Below are positions 21,451 to 30,952 of a DNA stretch of 64,000 nucleotides, one piece after another. The notes beneath the pieces are model-generated. The model was given only the letters and a program-made list of their open reading frames with translations, was not told the DNA's origin and searched no databases. How positions within the stretch are numbered: the stretch's first letter is position 1; each line of letters starts with the position of its first letter. This stretch comes from a bacterium (GTDB lineage Bacteria; Zhuqueibacterota; Zhuqueibacteria; Zhuqueibacterales; Geothermadaptataceae): assembly GCA_024275575.1 (NCBI GenBank), contig JAJRYV010000076.1:1-64000 (forward strand), written 5' to 3'. The translations under genes and the position numbers were made by a program.

Positions 21451-21966
21451 ATGATAGAGACCATTGGTATCCTTGGTGGGCAGATTTTTTTCTGGCTGGT
21501 CATACTCATAAGTATAATTCTTGTACCACTGGGTCTGCCAGGTACGTTTTTGATTGTGGTTGCCGTGCTGCTGCATGGCTATTTTACCGGTTTTGTACCA
21601 TTCACGGTCTCATTAATTTTGTGGCTGTTTCTGATTGCGGTCGTTGGCGAATTGATCGAGTTTTTCTTCGGCGCAGCTTCAGCAAAAAAATTCGGTGGCT
21701 CGCGAAATGCAATGTGGGGCGCTGTTCTTGGTGGTTTTGCCGGCGCTGTTTTCGGTTCTGGAATAACCCCCGTTGTGGGTACCGTGATCGGTGCTTTTCT
21801 CGGCGCTTTTTGCGGCGCCGCATTATTTGAATATGTAACAAACCGTGATTCCGGTGCGGCAATTCGTGTCGGTTTTGGTGCTTTTCTCGGCGCTTTGGGT
21901 GGCCGTTTTACTAAATTGATACTGGCGATCATCATGGTACTGATCACAGCGATCAATTTTTTCTGA
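21451..21966 (+). CDS. DUF456 family membrane protein
   Basis: This is a 171-residue integral membrane protein. A hydrophobic N-terminus (ILGGQIFFWLVILISIILVP) and LPGTF are typical of DUF456. After a short loop (ELIEFFFGAASAKKFGGSRN) come glycine-zipper helices GAVLGGFAGAVFGSG and GTVIGAFLGAFCGAALFEY. Function of the family is unknown. It is eight bases upstream of a DUF4159 gene, so it may head the envelope operon that runs to 29106. Confidence 0.8.
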   Translation: MIETIGILGGQIFFWLVILISIILVPLGLPGTFLIVVAVLLHGYFTGFVPFTVSLILWLFLIAVVGELIEFFFGAASAKKFGGSRNAMWGAVLGGFAGAVFGSGITPVVGTVIGAFLGAFCGAALFEYVTNRDSGAAIRVGFGAFLGALGGRFTKLILAIIMVLITAINFF

Positions 21967-21974
21967 GGACGGAA

Positions 21975-22652
21975 ATGACGGCAAAAAAAGTGGCTCTCAT
22001 CTGTTTAGTGTTTTTCAGCAGCGCGACCGGTGCACGGGCGCAGGACGCCTGGGACCGCTCGGAATTCACGATCACGCGGATCAAATATCGTGGTGGTGGC
22101 GACTGGTATAACGACCGCTCAATCATTCCCAACATGCTGCGATTTTTATCACAGAACACCAACATCCGCTGTGCGGAGGAAGAACGCTATGTCGAATTGA
22201 ACGATGTCGCTCTTTTCAGTTATCCCTTTCTTTTTATCACCGGACACGGCAATATCGAATTTTCTGCGGAAGAGGCCGAAGCTCTGCGAATTTATTTAAG
22301 TGCTGGCGGCTTTTTATATGCGGATGATGATTACGGCATGGATGCAACTTTCCGCAAACAAATGGAAAAAGTCTTCCCGCTTGAAAAATGGGTAGAACTG
22401 CCTTTTGATTTTGAGATTTTTCACAATGTTTTCAAATTTAAAAACGGCGTTCCAAAAATTCATGAACACGATGGCGGCCCCGGTAAAACATTTGGCTTGT
22501 TTCATCTATCGCGTTTGGTCGCCATTTATACATACAATACGAATATTTCAGACGGGTGGGCCGATAGCGAGGTGCACAATGATCCTGAAAATATTCGCGA
22601 AAAAGCCTTTCAATTTGGTACCAATATCATCGTCTATGCCCTCTCACATTAG
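21975..22652 (+). CDS. DUF4159 domain exported protein
   Basis: This 225-residue protein has a signal peptide (MTAKKVALICLVFFSSATGARAQ) and then the DUF4159 fold: FTITRIKYRGGGDWYNDRS, FLFITGHGNIEFSAEEAEAL and SAGGFLYADDDYG. DUF4159 resembles glutamine-amidotransferase-like domains and is usually seen next to large membrane proteins of unknown role. Here it lies between DUF456 and DUF4175 genes with gaps below 10 bp. Catalytic activity cannot be judged from sequence. Confidence 0.82.
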   Translation: MTAKKVALICLVFFSSATGARAQDAWDRSEFTITRIKYRGGGDWYNDRSIIPNMLRFLSQNTNIRCAEEERYVELNDVALFSYPFLFITGHGNIEFSAEEAEALRIYLSAGGFLYADDDYGMDATFRKQMEKVFPLEKWVELPFDFEIFHNVFKFKNGVPKIHEHDGGPGKTFGLFHLSRLVAIYTYNTNISDGWADSEVHNDPENIREKAFQFGTNIIVYALSH

Positions 22653-22661
22653 CAGTCTGAT

Positions 22662-25600
22662 ATGAATGCTTTTAACACTCTGATTAAGCGGATCGCCAGA
22701 TATCGCAGGCGCAAAAAAATACTGTGTTTTATCGAACAAAGCCTGCAATTTTTTTGCTTTGCCGGTGTGATTTTTATTGCGCTGCCGTTGCTGTATAAAA
22801 TAGGTAAAAGCGATCTCATTTTCCGCTGGCTGATGTCGCTGAGCACCGGAGGATTGTTCTTCTTTTTTGCGATCCGGAAAATTCTCCAGCCTCTCATTTC
22901 ACTGTTCGTATTTCGTAAAACTCCGGCTATCGACCAGAGCGCACTGGAAATCGGAGAGAAATTCTCCGCGATTAAAGATGATTTGAGCAACGCCGTTCAA
23001 CTTTTGCAGGATCAACAAAATCGAGAGAATCCTTTAGTTCTTGCCGCGTTCGAAAAAATCGTCAGGCGAACAGCGGCAATCGATTTTTGCAGTCGCTTCT
23101 CGTTGAAAAAAATTCGCCGGATGTCCCTGGCGATGATTGCCGTGCTCTTCACCGCAGTGATAAATCTTACATTTTGGTACGCTTCCTATGAAGAATCGGT
23201 CGCGATGTTGTTAAAACCGGGAAATTTTCCAGCTTCACAGGCGCTTGGTTTTTCCGTTCGTCCGGGCAATCTCCGCATTCCCCGGGGCGAGTCTCTTGAA
23301 ATATTTACAGAGATCTATGGTGAGATCTCCGCACCGCCCGTTTTAAAAACAATTCACCCCGAAGGCGCGCAAAATGAGGAGGTGATGATCCCATCAAATT
23401 CACCGGCTATTTTTTCTCATAAGATGGAAAATATCAATACTTCATTTGAATATTATATCCGCTCCGGGAGAAAAACCAGCGACAAATATTTTATCGAAGT
23501 CATCGATTTGCCGGAAGTTTTAACGCTGCAACTTTTTGTTAGGGCTCCTGCTTATGCGAATTTAAAAACAGACACTCTGGAGCGAAATATTGGAGATGCT
23601 GCAGTGCTGCCGGGCTCTGATATCGACATCGCAATCGTTGCGAATAAAAGGATAACCGCTGCAAAAATAGTTTTCCCGGACAGCACGAAAAAAGATATGC
23701 CGGGTAGCGGAACAGAATTTACAGCACAGATTAAAATTTCAACACCGTTAAAATACAACATCATTTTGCAGGATGAGCTTGGATTAAAAAATAAATCACC
23801 AATCGATTACAGCATTTCTCTCAAAGAAGATCAATATCCATTGGTTAAAATAGAGGTGCCCGGTAAAGATGTGGACCTCGATGAGAGCATGGAAATTCCC
23901 TTACAGGTTTTAGGAGAAGATGATTTCGGGTTTTCAAAACTGGACCTGTTCTTTCGCATTCTGAAAAACACATCCGGCGATTCGCTCGGATTTCAAAAAA
24001 AGAATTTATCCTTCAAAGTACATGAGGGCATCTTGCTCGCCAGTATGTTTTGGGATTTGATGCCGCTGGAGATTTATCCGGAAGATATCGTTGAATATTT
24101 TGTACAACTTTATGACAACGATATGATCTCCGGGCCTAAAAAAGCAAGCAGCAAAGTCTACCGGTTGCGATTGCCTTCGATCAAGGAATTGTTCGCAGAA
24201 TCGGATGCGACGCAGGATGAAGCCACTTCTTCCATCGAGGAGTTATACGAGGAATCCCGGGAGCTTGAAAAGCAGGTTGAAAATGTATTGCAGAATATCC
24301 GGCGAAATCAGCAGTTGAAATGGCAGGATGAGCAGGCCATAAAAGAGACGCTGGCACGGCAAAAGGAGATGCTGGAAACGCTTGATGAAGTAAAGCAAAA
24401 TCTCGCGGAAATGGTTGACAAGCTCGATAAAAATGATCTGCTTGCCCTTGAGACGCTGGAAAAATATCAGGAGTTGCAAGACCTGATGGAAAAAATTGCT
24501 TCCCCCGAGTTGCGGGAAATGATGGAAAAACTGCGACAGGCGCTGGAGAAAATGGACCCGAAACAAATGCAAAATTCGTTGGAAAATTTCCAGGCGATGC
24601 AGGAAGAATTTATTCAGAATATGGAGAAAACCATCAATTTGCTCAAGCAGCTTGAAGCGGAGCAAAAACTCGATGAGACCATGAAGCTGGCGGAATTGCT
24701 GGTGAAAAAGCAGCGGGAAATAAATGAGAATTTGCAGAAGACGAAGCAACCGCAAGATTTACAGCAAAGCGCCGGTGAACAGCAGCAACAGGCAGAGCAG
24801 TTAGAAACCGTAAAGAAAAATTTACAATCTTTGCAGCAAAGCGCCGAAGCGTTGCCGCAGATGCAGATGCCCGGGGAGATGTTATCGGATATTCAGGAAC
24901 AAGCTGGTCAGATCGGACGGGAAATACAAAATGCCGTAGAGCAAATGCAATCAGCAAATCAAAAAGGTGCGAAAAAATCCGGTCGGCAGCTTTCGCAACA
25001 GTTGCAGCAAATGCAATCATCACTTTCCAAAATGCAGCAGCAAATGCAGCAAAATCAGAAATCGGAAGTTCTGAGTGCTTTGAAGCAAAGTCGCCGTAAT
25101 ATTCTTCGGTTATCCAAACGGCAGGAAAAACTGGCAGGTCAGTCTGCTAAACATGATCCGACACAATATCGTGATATTGCGAAAAACCAGCAGGATTTGC
25201 TTTCAGCGATGCAACGGACCGGAGAACAAATGTACCGTCTTTCCGAAAAGTCATTTTTTGTGCCTCCGGAGATCAGTCGCAAGTTTGGCGAGGCTCAGCA
25301 GAAAATGCAATCGTCTATCGATGCATTGGAAAAAAATCGTGGCGGCAAAGCAGGGCAGGAACAACAAAATGCGATGCAGGCATTGAATGGCGCTTTGAGC
25401 GAATTACAACAGGCGATGCAAAGCTTGCAGGGCCAGTCCGGCGGCGGGTCGATGCTCGACCAGTTCCTGCAACAGATGCAGTCGATGTCACAACAGCAAC
25501 AGGGCATCAATCAGGGCACACAACAATTGGGCATGCAGGGACAATTGACGCCCTCGCAACAGGGGCGTTTGATGCGCCTTGCTGCACAGCAGGAAGCATT

Positions 25601-25997
25601 GCGCCGGGCACTCGAAAGACTGCAGGCGCAAAAAGAAGGTGGTGAGATGCTGGGAAGCTTGGCAAAAATTGCCGAGGAAATGCGTCAGGCGGCAAAAGAA
25701 ATGCGGACGCAAAAAGTGAATCGCAAAACCATAGAAAGACAGGAGCGAATTCTTAGCCGTTTGCTCGATGCACAAAAATCAGTGCGAAAACAGCAATACA
25801 GCAAAAAGCGCCATTCCCGCAGCGGCAAAGAATATTTCGCCATCGATCCAGGCACATTACCTGATTTAAGTGCGACAAAAAAGGAATTGCTGAAAAGAGA
25901 TTTGCTGCGTGCCATGCGGGCAAATTATTCCAAAGACTATAAGCTTTTAATTCAGAAATATTTTGAAGCACTGACGAAAGAGCTCGAAAGCAAATAA
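22662..25997 (+). CDS. DUF4175-like membrane protein with long Gln-rich coiled coil
   Basis: The 1111 residues begin with two transmembrane helices (about 26-45 and 54-71) and a third near 150-170. A beta-rich extracytoplasmic domain follows to about residue 510. Then comes a very long coiled coil, about 510-1050, rich in Gln, Met, Glu and Lys (for example QQLQQMQSSLSKMQQQMQQN), and a basic C-terminus. This matches the DUF4175 architecture known from FCB bacteria. The coiled coil may scaffold a large envelope complex; that is inference. DUF4159 lies upstream and a TPR gene starts one base downstream, so co-translation is likely. Confidence 0.8.
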   Translation: MNAFNTLIKRIARYRRRKKILCFIEQSLQFFCFAGVIFIALPLLYKIGKSDLIFRWLMSLSTGGLFFFFAIRKILQPLISLFVFRKTPAIDQSALEIGEKFSAIKDDLSNAVQLLQDQQNRENPLVLAAFEKIVRRTAAIDFCSRFSLKKIRRMSLAMIAVLFTAVINLTFWYASYEESVAMLLKPGNFPASQALGFSVRPGNLRIPRGESLEIFTEIYGEISAPPVLKTIHPEGAQNEEVMIPSNSPAIFSHKMENINTSFEYYIRSGRKTSDKYFIEVIDLPEVLTLQLFVRAPAYANLKTDTLERNIGDAAVLPGSDIDIAIVANKRITAAKIVFPDSTKKDMPGSGTEFTAQIKISTPLKYNIILQDELGLKNKSPIDYSISLKEDQYPLVKIEVPGKDVDLDESMEIPLQVLGEDDFGFSKLDLFFRILKNTSGDSLGFQKKNLSFKVHEGILLASMFWDLMPLEIYPEDIVEYFVQLYDNDMISGPKKASSKVYRLRLPSIKELFAESDATQDEATSSIEELYEESRELEKQVENVLQNIRRNQQLKWQDEQAIKETLARQKEMLETLDEVKQNLAEMVDKLDKNDLLALETLEKYQELQDLMEKIASPELREMMEKLRQALEKMDPKQMQNSLENFQAMQEEFIQNMEKTINLLKQLEAEQKLDETMKLAELLVKKQREINENLQKTKQPQDLQQSAGEQQQQAEQLETVKKNLQSLQQSAEALPQMQMPGEMLSDIQEQAGQIGREIQNAVEQMQSANQKGAKKSGRQLSQQLQQMQSSLSKMQQQMQQNQKSEVLSALKQSRRNILRLSKRQEKLAGQSAKHDPTQYRDIAKNQQDLLSAMQRTGEQMYRLSEKSFFVPPEISRKFGEAQQKMQSSIDALEKNRGGKAGQEQQNAMQALNGALSELQQAMQSLQGQSGGGSMLDQFLQQMQSMSQQQQGINQGTQQLGMQGQLTPSQQGRLMRLAAQQEALRRALERLQAQKEGGEMLGSLAKIAEEMRQAAKEMRTQKVNRKTIERQERILSRLLDAQKSVRKQQYSKKRHSRSGKEYFAIDPGTLPDLSATKKELLKRDLLRAMRANYSKDYKLLIQKYFEALTKELESK

Positions 25998-25998
25998 T

Positions 25999-27807
25999 AT
26001 GAAAAAGACGATTATTATTTTTTGTTTAATGCTGGCTGGCGTCGCGTTTTCCGTTGCTCAGGACAAAAACGAACTCAAGCGCCTGTACAGTGTGGCGCTG
26101 CAAAAAGAAAGAAGCCGTTCATACGAACAGGCAGCGATTAACTTTGAGCGACTTTTTCATTTGTATCCCGCAAACAATGCCTATTATCAGGGATTAAAAA
26201 GAAACCTCGTTCGTCTGGAAAGATACCAGCTTTTATTGACCGTTATTGAAAAAAGATTATCGGTTTTAAATGATGTCGCCGCCCATGCAGACCTCGGGCT
26301 GGTTCTTTATAAACAGGGGCAAATCAGAGAGGCGCAGCGGCAGTGGCAAAATACATTAGACCGGTTTTCCACCAACGCTATGGCATATATTCAGGTTGCC
26401 GCCGCCCAGTTGGGTGAGGGGCTCGTAGCGCAGGCGATAAAAACATACAAGCGCGGGCGAAAGAAGTTGGGAGATAATGCTATTTTTGCTGTCGAGTTGG
26501 CAAATATTTATGCCGGTAGCGATGAAAAAGCCAAAGCAGCAGCAGAATATTTAAAATATTACCGTAAAAATACACGCCAGGTTCGCTGGGTGGAAGCGCA
26601 GATACTCTCCTATCTCAATTCTTCCGACAGCCTGCAAATCCTGATGACCATTCGCCGGGAAATTGAGGCGACCGACCCGCCGGATTTAAATTTGTTGAAA
26701 ATTTATGCCAACAGCTTAAAAAGTATGAACAGAAGACGCTCTGCAATGCAGACTTTGATAAAAATTGAGGAAGTCGCATCAAAAATCGTACGCAATTACC
26801 GACCGGGTGAATATTTGAGTCGGTTTGCGCAGGAGTCGTATCAACAGGAAAAATATGAAATTGCGCTTTCGGCCTATACGACACTGCAAGAGCAATGGCC
26901 GGACAGTCCTTTTAACCGGGAGGCCTTTTATAAAGCAGCACAGATTTATGAAAAAAAAGGTGATTATTCTGCTGCATTAAACCAACTGCAGGCATTTCTC
27001 GCAAACAACAGGCAGCATTTTAACGGCAATTATTTGCAGGGCATGATTTATTTGAGTGATTTGCACCAACCGGAAAGAGCAATTCCCGTATTTGAATTGC
27101 TCTTTAAAAGCAGTCGCACGCGCCGGCAGAAAAGGCAGGCAGCGCTGGCTCTCGGAGATGCATTTTTACAGCATGGAGATTTAATAACCTCCGCCCGTTG
27201 GTACCGCGAAGCATTGGGCAAATCAGAAACTTTTGACGTCGCCCGGAAAAATGAGGTTTACTATAAACTTGCAGGGGTCCAGTTTGTTGGCAAGAAGTTT
27301 TTGCAGGCCGGACAGACGCTCGCCAAAATAAAATCGGCTCGCGGCTCAAACAATCATGATGATTTGATGAATGATGCTTTGGAATTCTCCTTTTTGATTG
27401 CAGACAATCTGGCTGATAGTGCGGCTGCACTTTCCCGCTTCGCTGATTATAAACTATTTCTTGCGCGTAACGATTTTAAGGCGGCAGAAAGCGCGCTTGA
27501 AGATGTAGCGCAAAAGTATCCCGCCTCAGCATTAGCGCCGGAAGCATTGATTGGGCTTGCAACGCTTTATGCTCAGCAAAATGATGAGCATAAACAGGAG
27601 CTCACCTTACGCCGTTTCACGGAAAAGTTCGCAGAATCCGACTTGATGGATGAGGCCTGTTTTTCGCTGGCAAAAATTCTGGCGCAAACTGGACATTCCC
27701 GGGAAGCGGCCGAATATCTCAACAAAATATTAGTAGAATACCCCTATAGCACATTTTTGGAAGAATCCCGAACGCTGTTGCGACAACTGTCACTGGTAAC
27801 GCAGTGA
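25999..27807 (+). CDS. Exported TPR-repeat protein
   Basis: This 602-residue protein has a signal peptide (MKKTIIIFCLMLAGVAFSVA) and tetratricopeptide-like repeats along its length, for example YEQAAINFERLFHLYPANNA, YEIALSAYTTLQEQWPDSPF, YSAALNQLQAFLANN and SREAAEYLNKILVEYPYSTF. The pattern resembles outer-membrane assembly lipoproteins of the YbgF/BamD type but without a lipobox, so it is probably periplasmic. It starts one base after the DUF4175 stop. A role as docking protein for the DUF4175 complex is plausible but unproven. Confidence 0.8.
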   Translation: MKKTIIIFCLMLAGVAFSVAQDKNELKRLYSVALQKERSRSYEQAAINFERLFHLYPANNAYYQGLKRNLVRLERYQLLLTVIEKRLSVLNDVAAHADLGLVLYKQGQIREAQRQWQNTLDRFSTNAMAYIQVAAAQLGEGLVAQAIKTYKRGRKKLGDNAIFAVELANIYAGSDEKAKAAAEYLKYYRKNTRQVRWVEAQILSYLNSSDSLQILMTIRREIEATDPPDLNLLKIYANSLKSMNRRRSAMQTLIKIEEVASKIVRNYRPGEYLSRFAQESYQQEKYEIALSAYTTLQEQWPDSPFNREAFYKAAQIYEKKGDYSAALNQLQAFLANNRQHFNGNYLQGMIYLSDLHQPERAIPVFELLFKSSRTRRQKRQAALALGDAFLQHGDLITSARWYREALGKSETFDVARKNEVYYKLAGVQFVGKKFLQAGQTLAKIKSARGSNNHDDLMNDALEFSFLIADNLADSAAALSRFADYKLFLARNDFKAAESALEDVAQKYPASALAPEALIGLATLYAQQNDEHKQELTLRRFTEKFAESDLMDEACFSLAKILAQTGHSREAAEYLNKILVEYPYSTFLEESRTLLRQLSLVTQ

Positions 27808-27822
27808 AGAAAAACTGGTGAA

Positions 27823-29106
27823 ATGGCTAATTTTATGAAAATTAAAAATATCGTTTGCTGTTGTCTGTTTTGTATCTGCCTGTCTAACCAGGCAATATAC
27901 GGCCAGAAAATTCTCATCAATATGGATTTGAAGCAGACTGACCATCTGAAAGCCTATGGCGCCGCTTACTGGATTCTGGAACAGGGCGTCAATGTCGAAT
28001 GGCTGCTCAATTATCGTGGTGGTTCTTTTCTGGTCGATCAATACCCGGAAATTGAGCAAATATTACGCATGCGCGGAGTGCGTTTTGAGGTTGTCGCAGC
28101 GGGCATGATCACCCAAATTTATGCTAAAATTGAATCCGGCAATATGGATGTTGTACTGCTGGAAAAAGCACCCAAAATCGTCGTTTATACGCCGGAGACC
28201 AAGCAGGTTTGGGATGACGCGGTGACCATGGCGCTGAACTATGCCGAGGTGCCATACGAAAGAGTTTGGGATGAGGAGGTTTTGCGCGGTGATCTCGATA
28301 AATATGATTGGCTGCATTTGCATCATGAGGATTTCACCGGGCAATACGGCAAATTTTATGCATCATACCACAATGCCCCCTGGTACCGCGAACAGGAAAC
28401 GGTCAATGAAGCGCTTGCAGTAAAGCTCGGCTTTGCCAAAGTCAGTCAATTGAAACTTGCGGTGGTAAAAACAATAAAAAACTTTGCTGCAGCCGGCGGT
28501 TTTGTTTTTGCCATGTGTTCGGCGACGGATTCTTTCGATATCGCGTTGGCGGCAGAAGGCGTTGATATCGCGGCTGCAATTTATGACGGCGATCCTGCAC
28601 AGCCAAACGCAAGCGCTGCTCTCGATTTCAGAAAAACGGTTGCTTTTGAAAAATTTAAACTGGTGGAAAACCCTCTGATTTATGAATTCTCCGATATCGA
28701 TATTCCCTCGACTAATAATCCGCGCCCGCGCAATCCCAATGCGGATTTTTTTGATCTCTTCGTCTTTTCTGCAAAATATGATCCTGTCCCGACGATGCTG
28801 ACACAGAATCATGTCTCTGTTGTCAAAGGGTTTATGGGACAGACGACGGCATTTAAAAAAAACTGTATCAAACGCTCTGTAACGATTCTCGCCGAAAAAA
28901 CCGGCAGCGATGAAGTTAAATATATCCACGGCAATATCGGCAAAGGCACTTTTACTTTTTATGCCGGTCACGACCCGGAGGATTATCAACACCTGGTCAA
29001 TGATCCGCCAACCCAGCTTGCATTGCATAAAAACTCTCCCGGCTATCGCCTGATTTTGAATAATATTTTATTCCCTGCAGCAAAAAAGAAGAAACGCAAA
29101 ACCTGA
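27823..29106 (+). CDS. Exported protein of the family labelled 'asparagine synthetase B' in FCB genomes
   Basis: This 427-residue protein has an N-terminal signal sequence (KIKNIVCCCLFCICLSNQAI). The core reads KILINMDLKQTDHLKAYGAA, WLLNYRGGSF, YDWLHLHHEDFTGQYGKFYA, and GGFVFAMCSATDSFDIALAA. From memory, close relatives in Bacteroidetes carry the label asparagine synthetase B. I see none of that enzyme's domains: no N-terminal nucleophile Cys and no ATP pyrophosphatase motif. The AMCSATD stretch suggests an amidotransferase-like fold related to its DUF4159 neighbour. The true function is unknown. It ends the 21451-29106 gene group. Confidence 0.75.
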   Translation: MANFMKIKNIVCCCLFCICLSNQAIYGQKILINMDLKQTDHLKAYGAAYWILEQGVNVEWLLNYRGGSFLVDQYPEIEQILRMRGVRFEVVAAGMITQIYAKIESGNMDVVLLEKAPKIVVYTPETKQVWDDAVTMALNYAEVPYERVWDEEVLRGDLDKYDWLHLHHEDFTGQYGKFYASYHNAPWYREQETVNEALAVKLGFAKVSQLKLAVVKTIKNFAAAGGFVFAMCSATDSFDIALAAEGVDIAAAIYDGDPAQPNASAALDFRKTVAFEKFKLVENPLIYEFSDIDIPSTNNPRPRNPNADFFDLFVFSAKYDPVPTMLTQNHVSVVKGFMGQTTAFKKNCIKRSVTILAEKTGSDEVKYIHGNIGKGTFTFYAGHDPEDYQHLVNDPPTQLALHKNSPGYRLILNNILFPAAKKKKRKT

Positions 29107-29217
29107 TCCGTTCTTTTTTTTTTCAACACATCTATTTTATTGGAAGTTAAGCGGATAATTCTTAAATAGTAGAATTGAATTTAGATCGATGCTAATTTGA
29201 TGTGATTGAAACAGAAA

Positions 29218-30210
29218 ATGCGTGAGAAAATATATAAAATCGGTATTACTATTGGCGACATCAACGGTATCGGCCCGGAAGTTATCATCAGAGCACTGTC
29301 ATCCTTGCCTGTCGCTGCGGATGAGCAGATATGTTTAATCGGCCCGCAAGCGGCTTTTTATTTCTGGGGCGAGAGGGTTGGCGATAATTTATGGCGCGAA
29401 GTGTTGCGAAACCGGGGTGCGGCGCTTTCAATTGTCGAGCCCGACGAGATACCGTCTCCTCAATTCACCATCGGGCAACCGACAGAGGTGAGTGGAAAAA
29501 TCGCCGCCCGTTCGATCATCTCCGCTACTGAACTCGCCCTCAGTGGAAAAATCGATGCTATTGTCACCGCCCCTATTTCAAAAAATGCCCTGCAGAGGGC
29601 CGGTTATAATTTCCCCGGCCATACAGAGTTTTTCGCCTCTCTCGCCGATGTTTGCACACCCGTCATGTTGATGATGACAGAAAAAATCCGTATTGCTGTT
29701 GCAACAACCCATGTGCCGCTAAAGTCGGTTGCAGCGCTTGTTACCGTTAAAATGCTTGTTGAAAAAATAGAAATTTTGCACCGGGAACTGCAGGATCGTT
29801 TCGGTATTCGTCATCCCGGCATTGCTGTTACGGCGTTGAACCCACATGCCGGTGAGGGAGGAAAAATCGGCAGCGAGGAAACAGAAGTCATAGAAGTTGC
29901 CCTAAGGGCCGTGCAAAAAAAGGGCATCGATGCCACCGGGCCGTATCCCGCAGATTCCTTGTTTTCATACAATGCCGGGCCGTATGTCGATGCTTATTTG
30001 GCCATGTATCACGATCAGGGTCTCATTCCTTTCAAAATGCTGGCTGCGGGCAAGGGCGTCAATTACACTTGTGGGTTACCGTTTATCCGCACCTCCCCGG
30101 ATCATGGGACGGCGTTTGATATTGCCGGCCGAAACAGGGCCAACTTTTCAAGCATGCTGGAGGCGATTCGCCGTGCAAAATCACAGGGATCAATCAATCG
30201 AAGAGGTTGA
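29218..30210 (+). CDS. pdxA: 4-hydroxythreonine-4-phosphate dehydrogenase
   Basis: PdxA oxidises 4-phosphohydroxy-L-threonine in the DXP-independent start of pyridoxal phosphate synthesis (the PdxJ route). The 330-residue protein has GITIGDINGIGPEV, VTAPISKNAL, the metal-binding FPGHTEFFA, NPHAGEGG, YHDQGLIPFK and the closing RTSPDHGTAFDIAG. A TTG start at 29206 would add four residues; ATG 29218 is preferred. The 3' end overlaps the start of the methyltransferase gene. Confidence 0.95.
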   Translation: MREKIYKIGITIGDINGIGPEVIIRALSSLPVAADEQICLIGPQAAFYFWGERVGDNLWREVLRNRGAALSIVEPDEIPSPQFTIGQPTEVSGKIAARSIISATELALSGKIDAIVTAPISKNALQRAGYNFPGHTEFFASLADVCTPVMLMMTEKIRIAVATTHVPLKSVAALVTVKMLVEKIEILHRELQDRFGIRHPGIAVTALNPHAGEGGKIGSEETEVIEVALRAVQKKGIDATGPYPADSLFSYNAGPYVDAYLAMYHDQGLIPFKMLAAGKGVNYTCGLPFIRTSPDHGTAFDIAGRNRANFSSMLEAIRRAKSQGSINRRG

Positions 30211-30952
30211 TAAATATCACATTGTCGCGACATTTTACGATTATCTTATGCGACATGTCAATTATCAACGCTGGTTCAAGTTTGTCTCGGTCATTCTGAG
30301 AAAACACCGGATCAAACCCGGCCGGTTGCTGGAAGTCGCCTGTGGCACGGGTACCATGCTGACCCAGTTCGCCGCTGACGGGTGGGATATTGTGGGAATC
30401 GACAAATCAGCGGCCATGCTGCAACGGGCGCGGCGCAAGCTTCCTGCTGAAATCACCGACAAGGCTTTGGTTGTTGCAGATATGCGCACGCTAAAAATTT
30501 ATGGGCAGTTTGACGCTGTAATTTGCCTCTACGACAGTATCAACTATTGTATGAATGAAAAGGAATTGACCGCTGCACTCAAAAACATGCTCGCAAATTT
30601 ACGTTCAGGTGGTTTGCTGATTTTTGATATTTGCACGATTTATAATTGTCGTCATAATTTTCGTGATTATTACGAAAGAGAGTTTTATCTGAATCTCGAT
30701 TATACGCGGGAGGCTTTTTTTAACCCGGCGAACAACCGGCAGACAAATGAATTCTGGATCAGTCGGGACGGGCAAGATAAAATCATTTATCATGAGAAAC
30801 ACGTTCAGCAGATGTACAGAATCACCACGGTAGAGAAAGTTTTGCTCAACGAAATTGGCGGATGCCGTATCAAAGGCATATTCGAAAACTATACCCACCG
30901 TCCCGGGTCTGAAAAATCAGAACGGGTTCATTTTGTTATTCGAAAAGAATGA
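30173..30952 (+). CDS. Class I SAM-dependent methyltransferase
   Basis: This 259-residue methyltransferase has motif I LLEVACGTGTMLTQFA, motif II VGIDKSAAML, and VVADMRTL, then FDAVICLYDSINY and GGLLIFDIC. The substrate is unknown. The open frame extends far into pdxA, but the true start is most likely GTG 30173, inside the pdxA 3' end: GGAGG (30159-30163) lies nine bases before it and the protein then starts at a normal length. The gene ends in an ATGA overlap with ftsE. Confidence 0.82.
   Translation: MQNHRDQSIEEVDKYHIVATFYDYLMRHVNYQRWFKFVSVILRKHRIKPGRLLEVACGTGTMLTQFAADGWDIVGIDKSAAMLQRARRKLPAEITDKALVVADMRTLKIYGQFDAVICLYDSINYCMNEKELTAALKNMLANLRSGGLLIFDICTIYNCRHNFRDYYEREFYLNLDYTREAFFNPANNRQTNEFWISRDGQDKIIYHEKHVQQMYRITTVEKVLLNEIGGCRIKGIFENYTHRPGSEKSERVHFVIRKE

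Noticed and set aside
24243-25971. Long minus-strand open frames opposite the DUF4175 gene
   Set aside because: They are shadows created by the Gln- and Lys-rich coiled coil codons; no ribosome sites or family motifs.
29930-30172. Long N-terminal extension of the methyltransferase inside pdxA
   Set aside because: It lies in another frame of well-conserved pdxA sequence; the ribosome site and family length favour GTG 30173.
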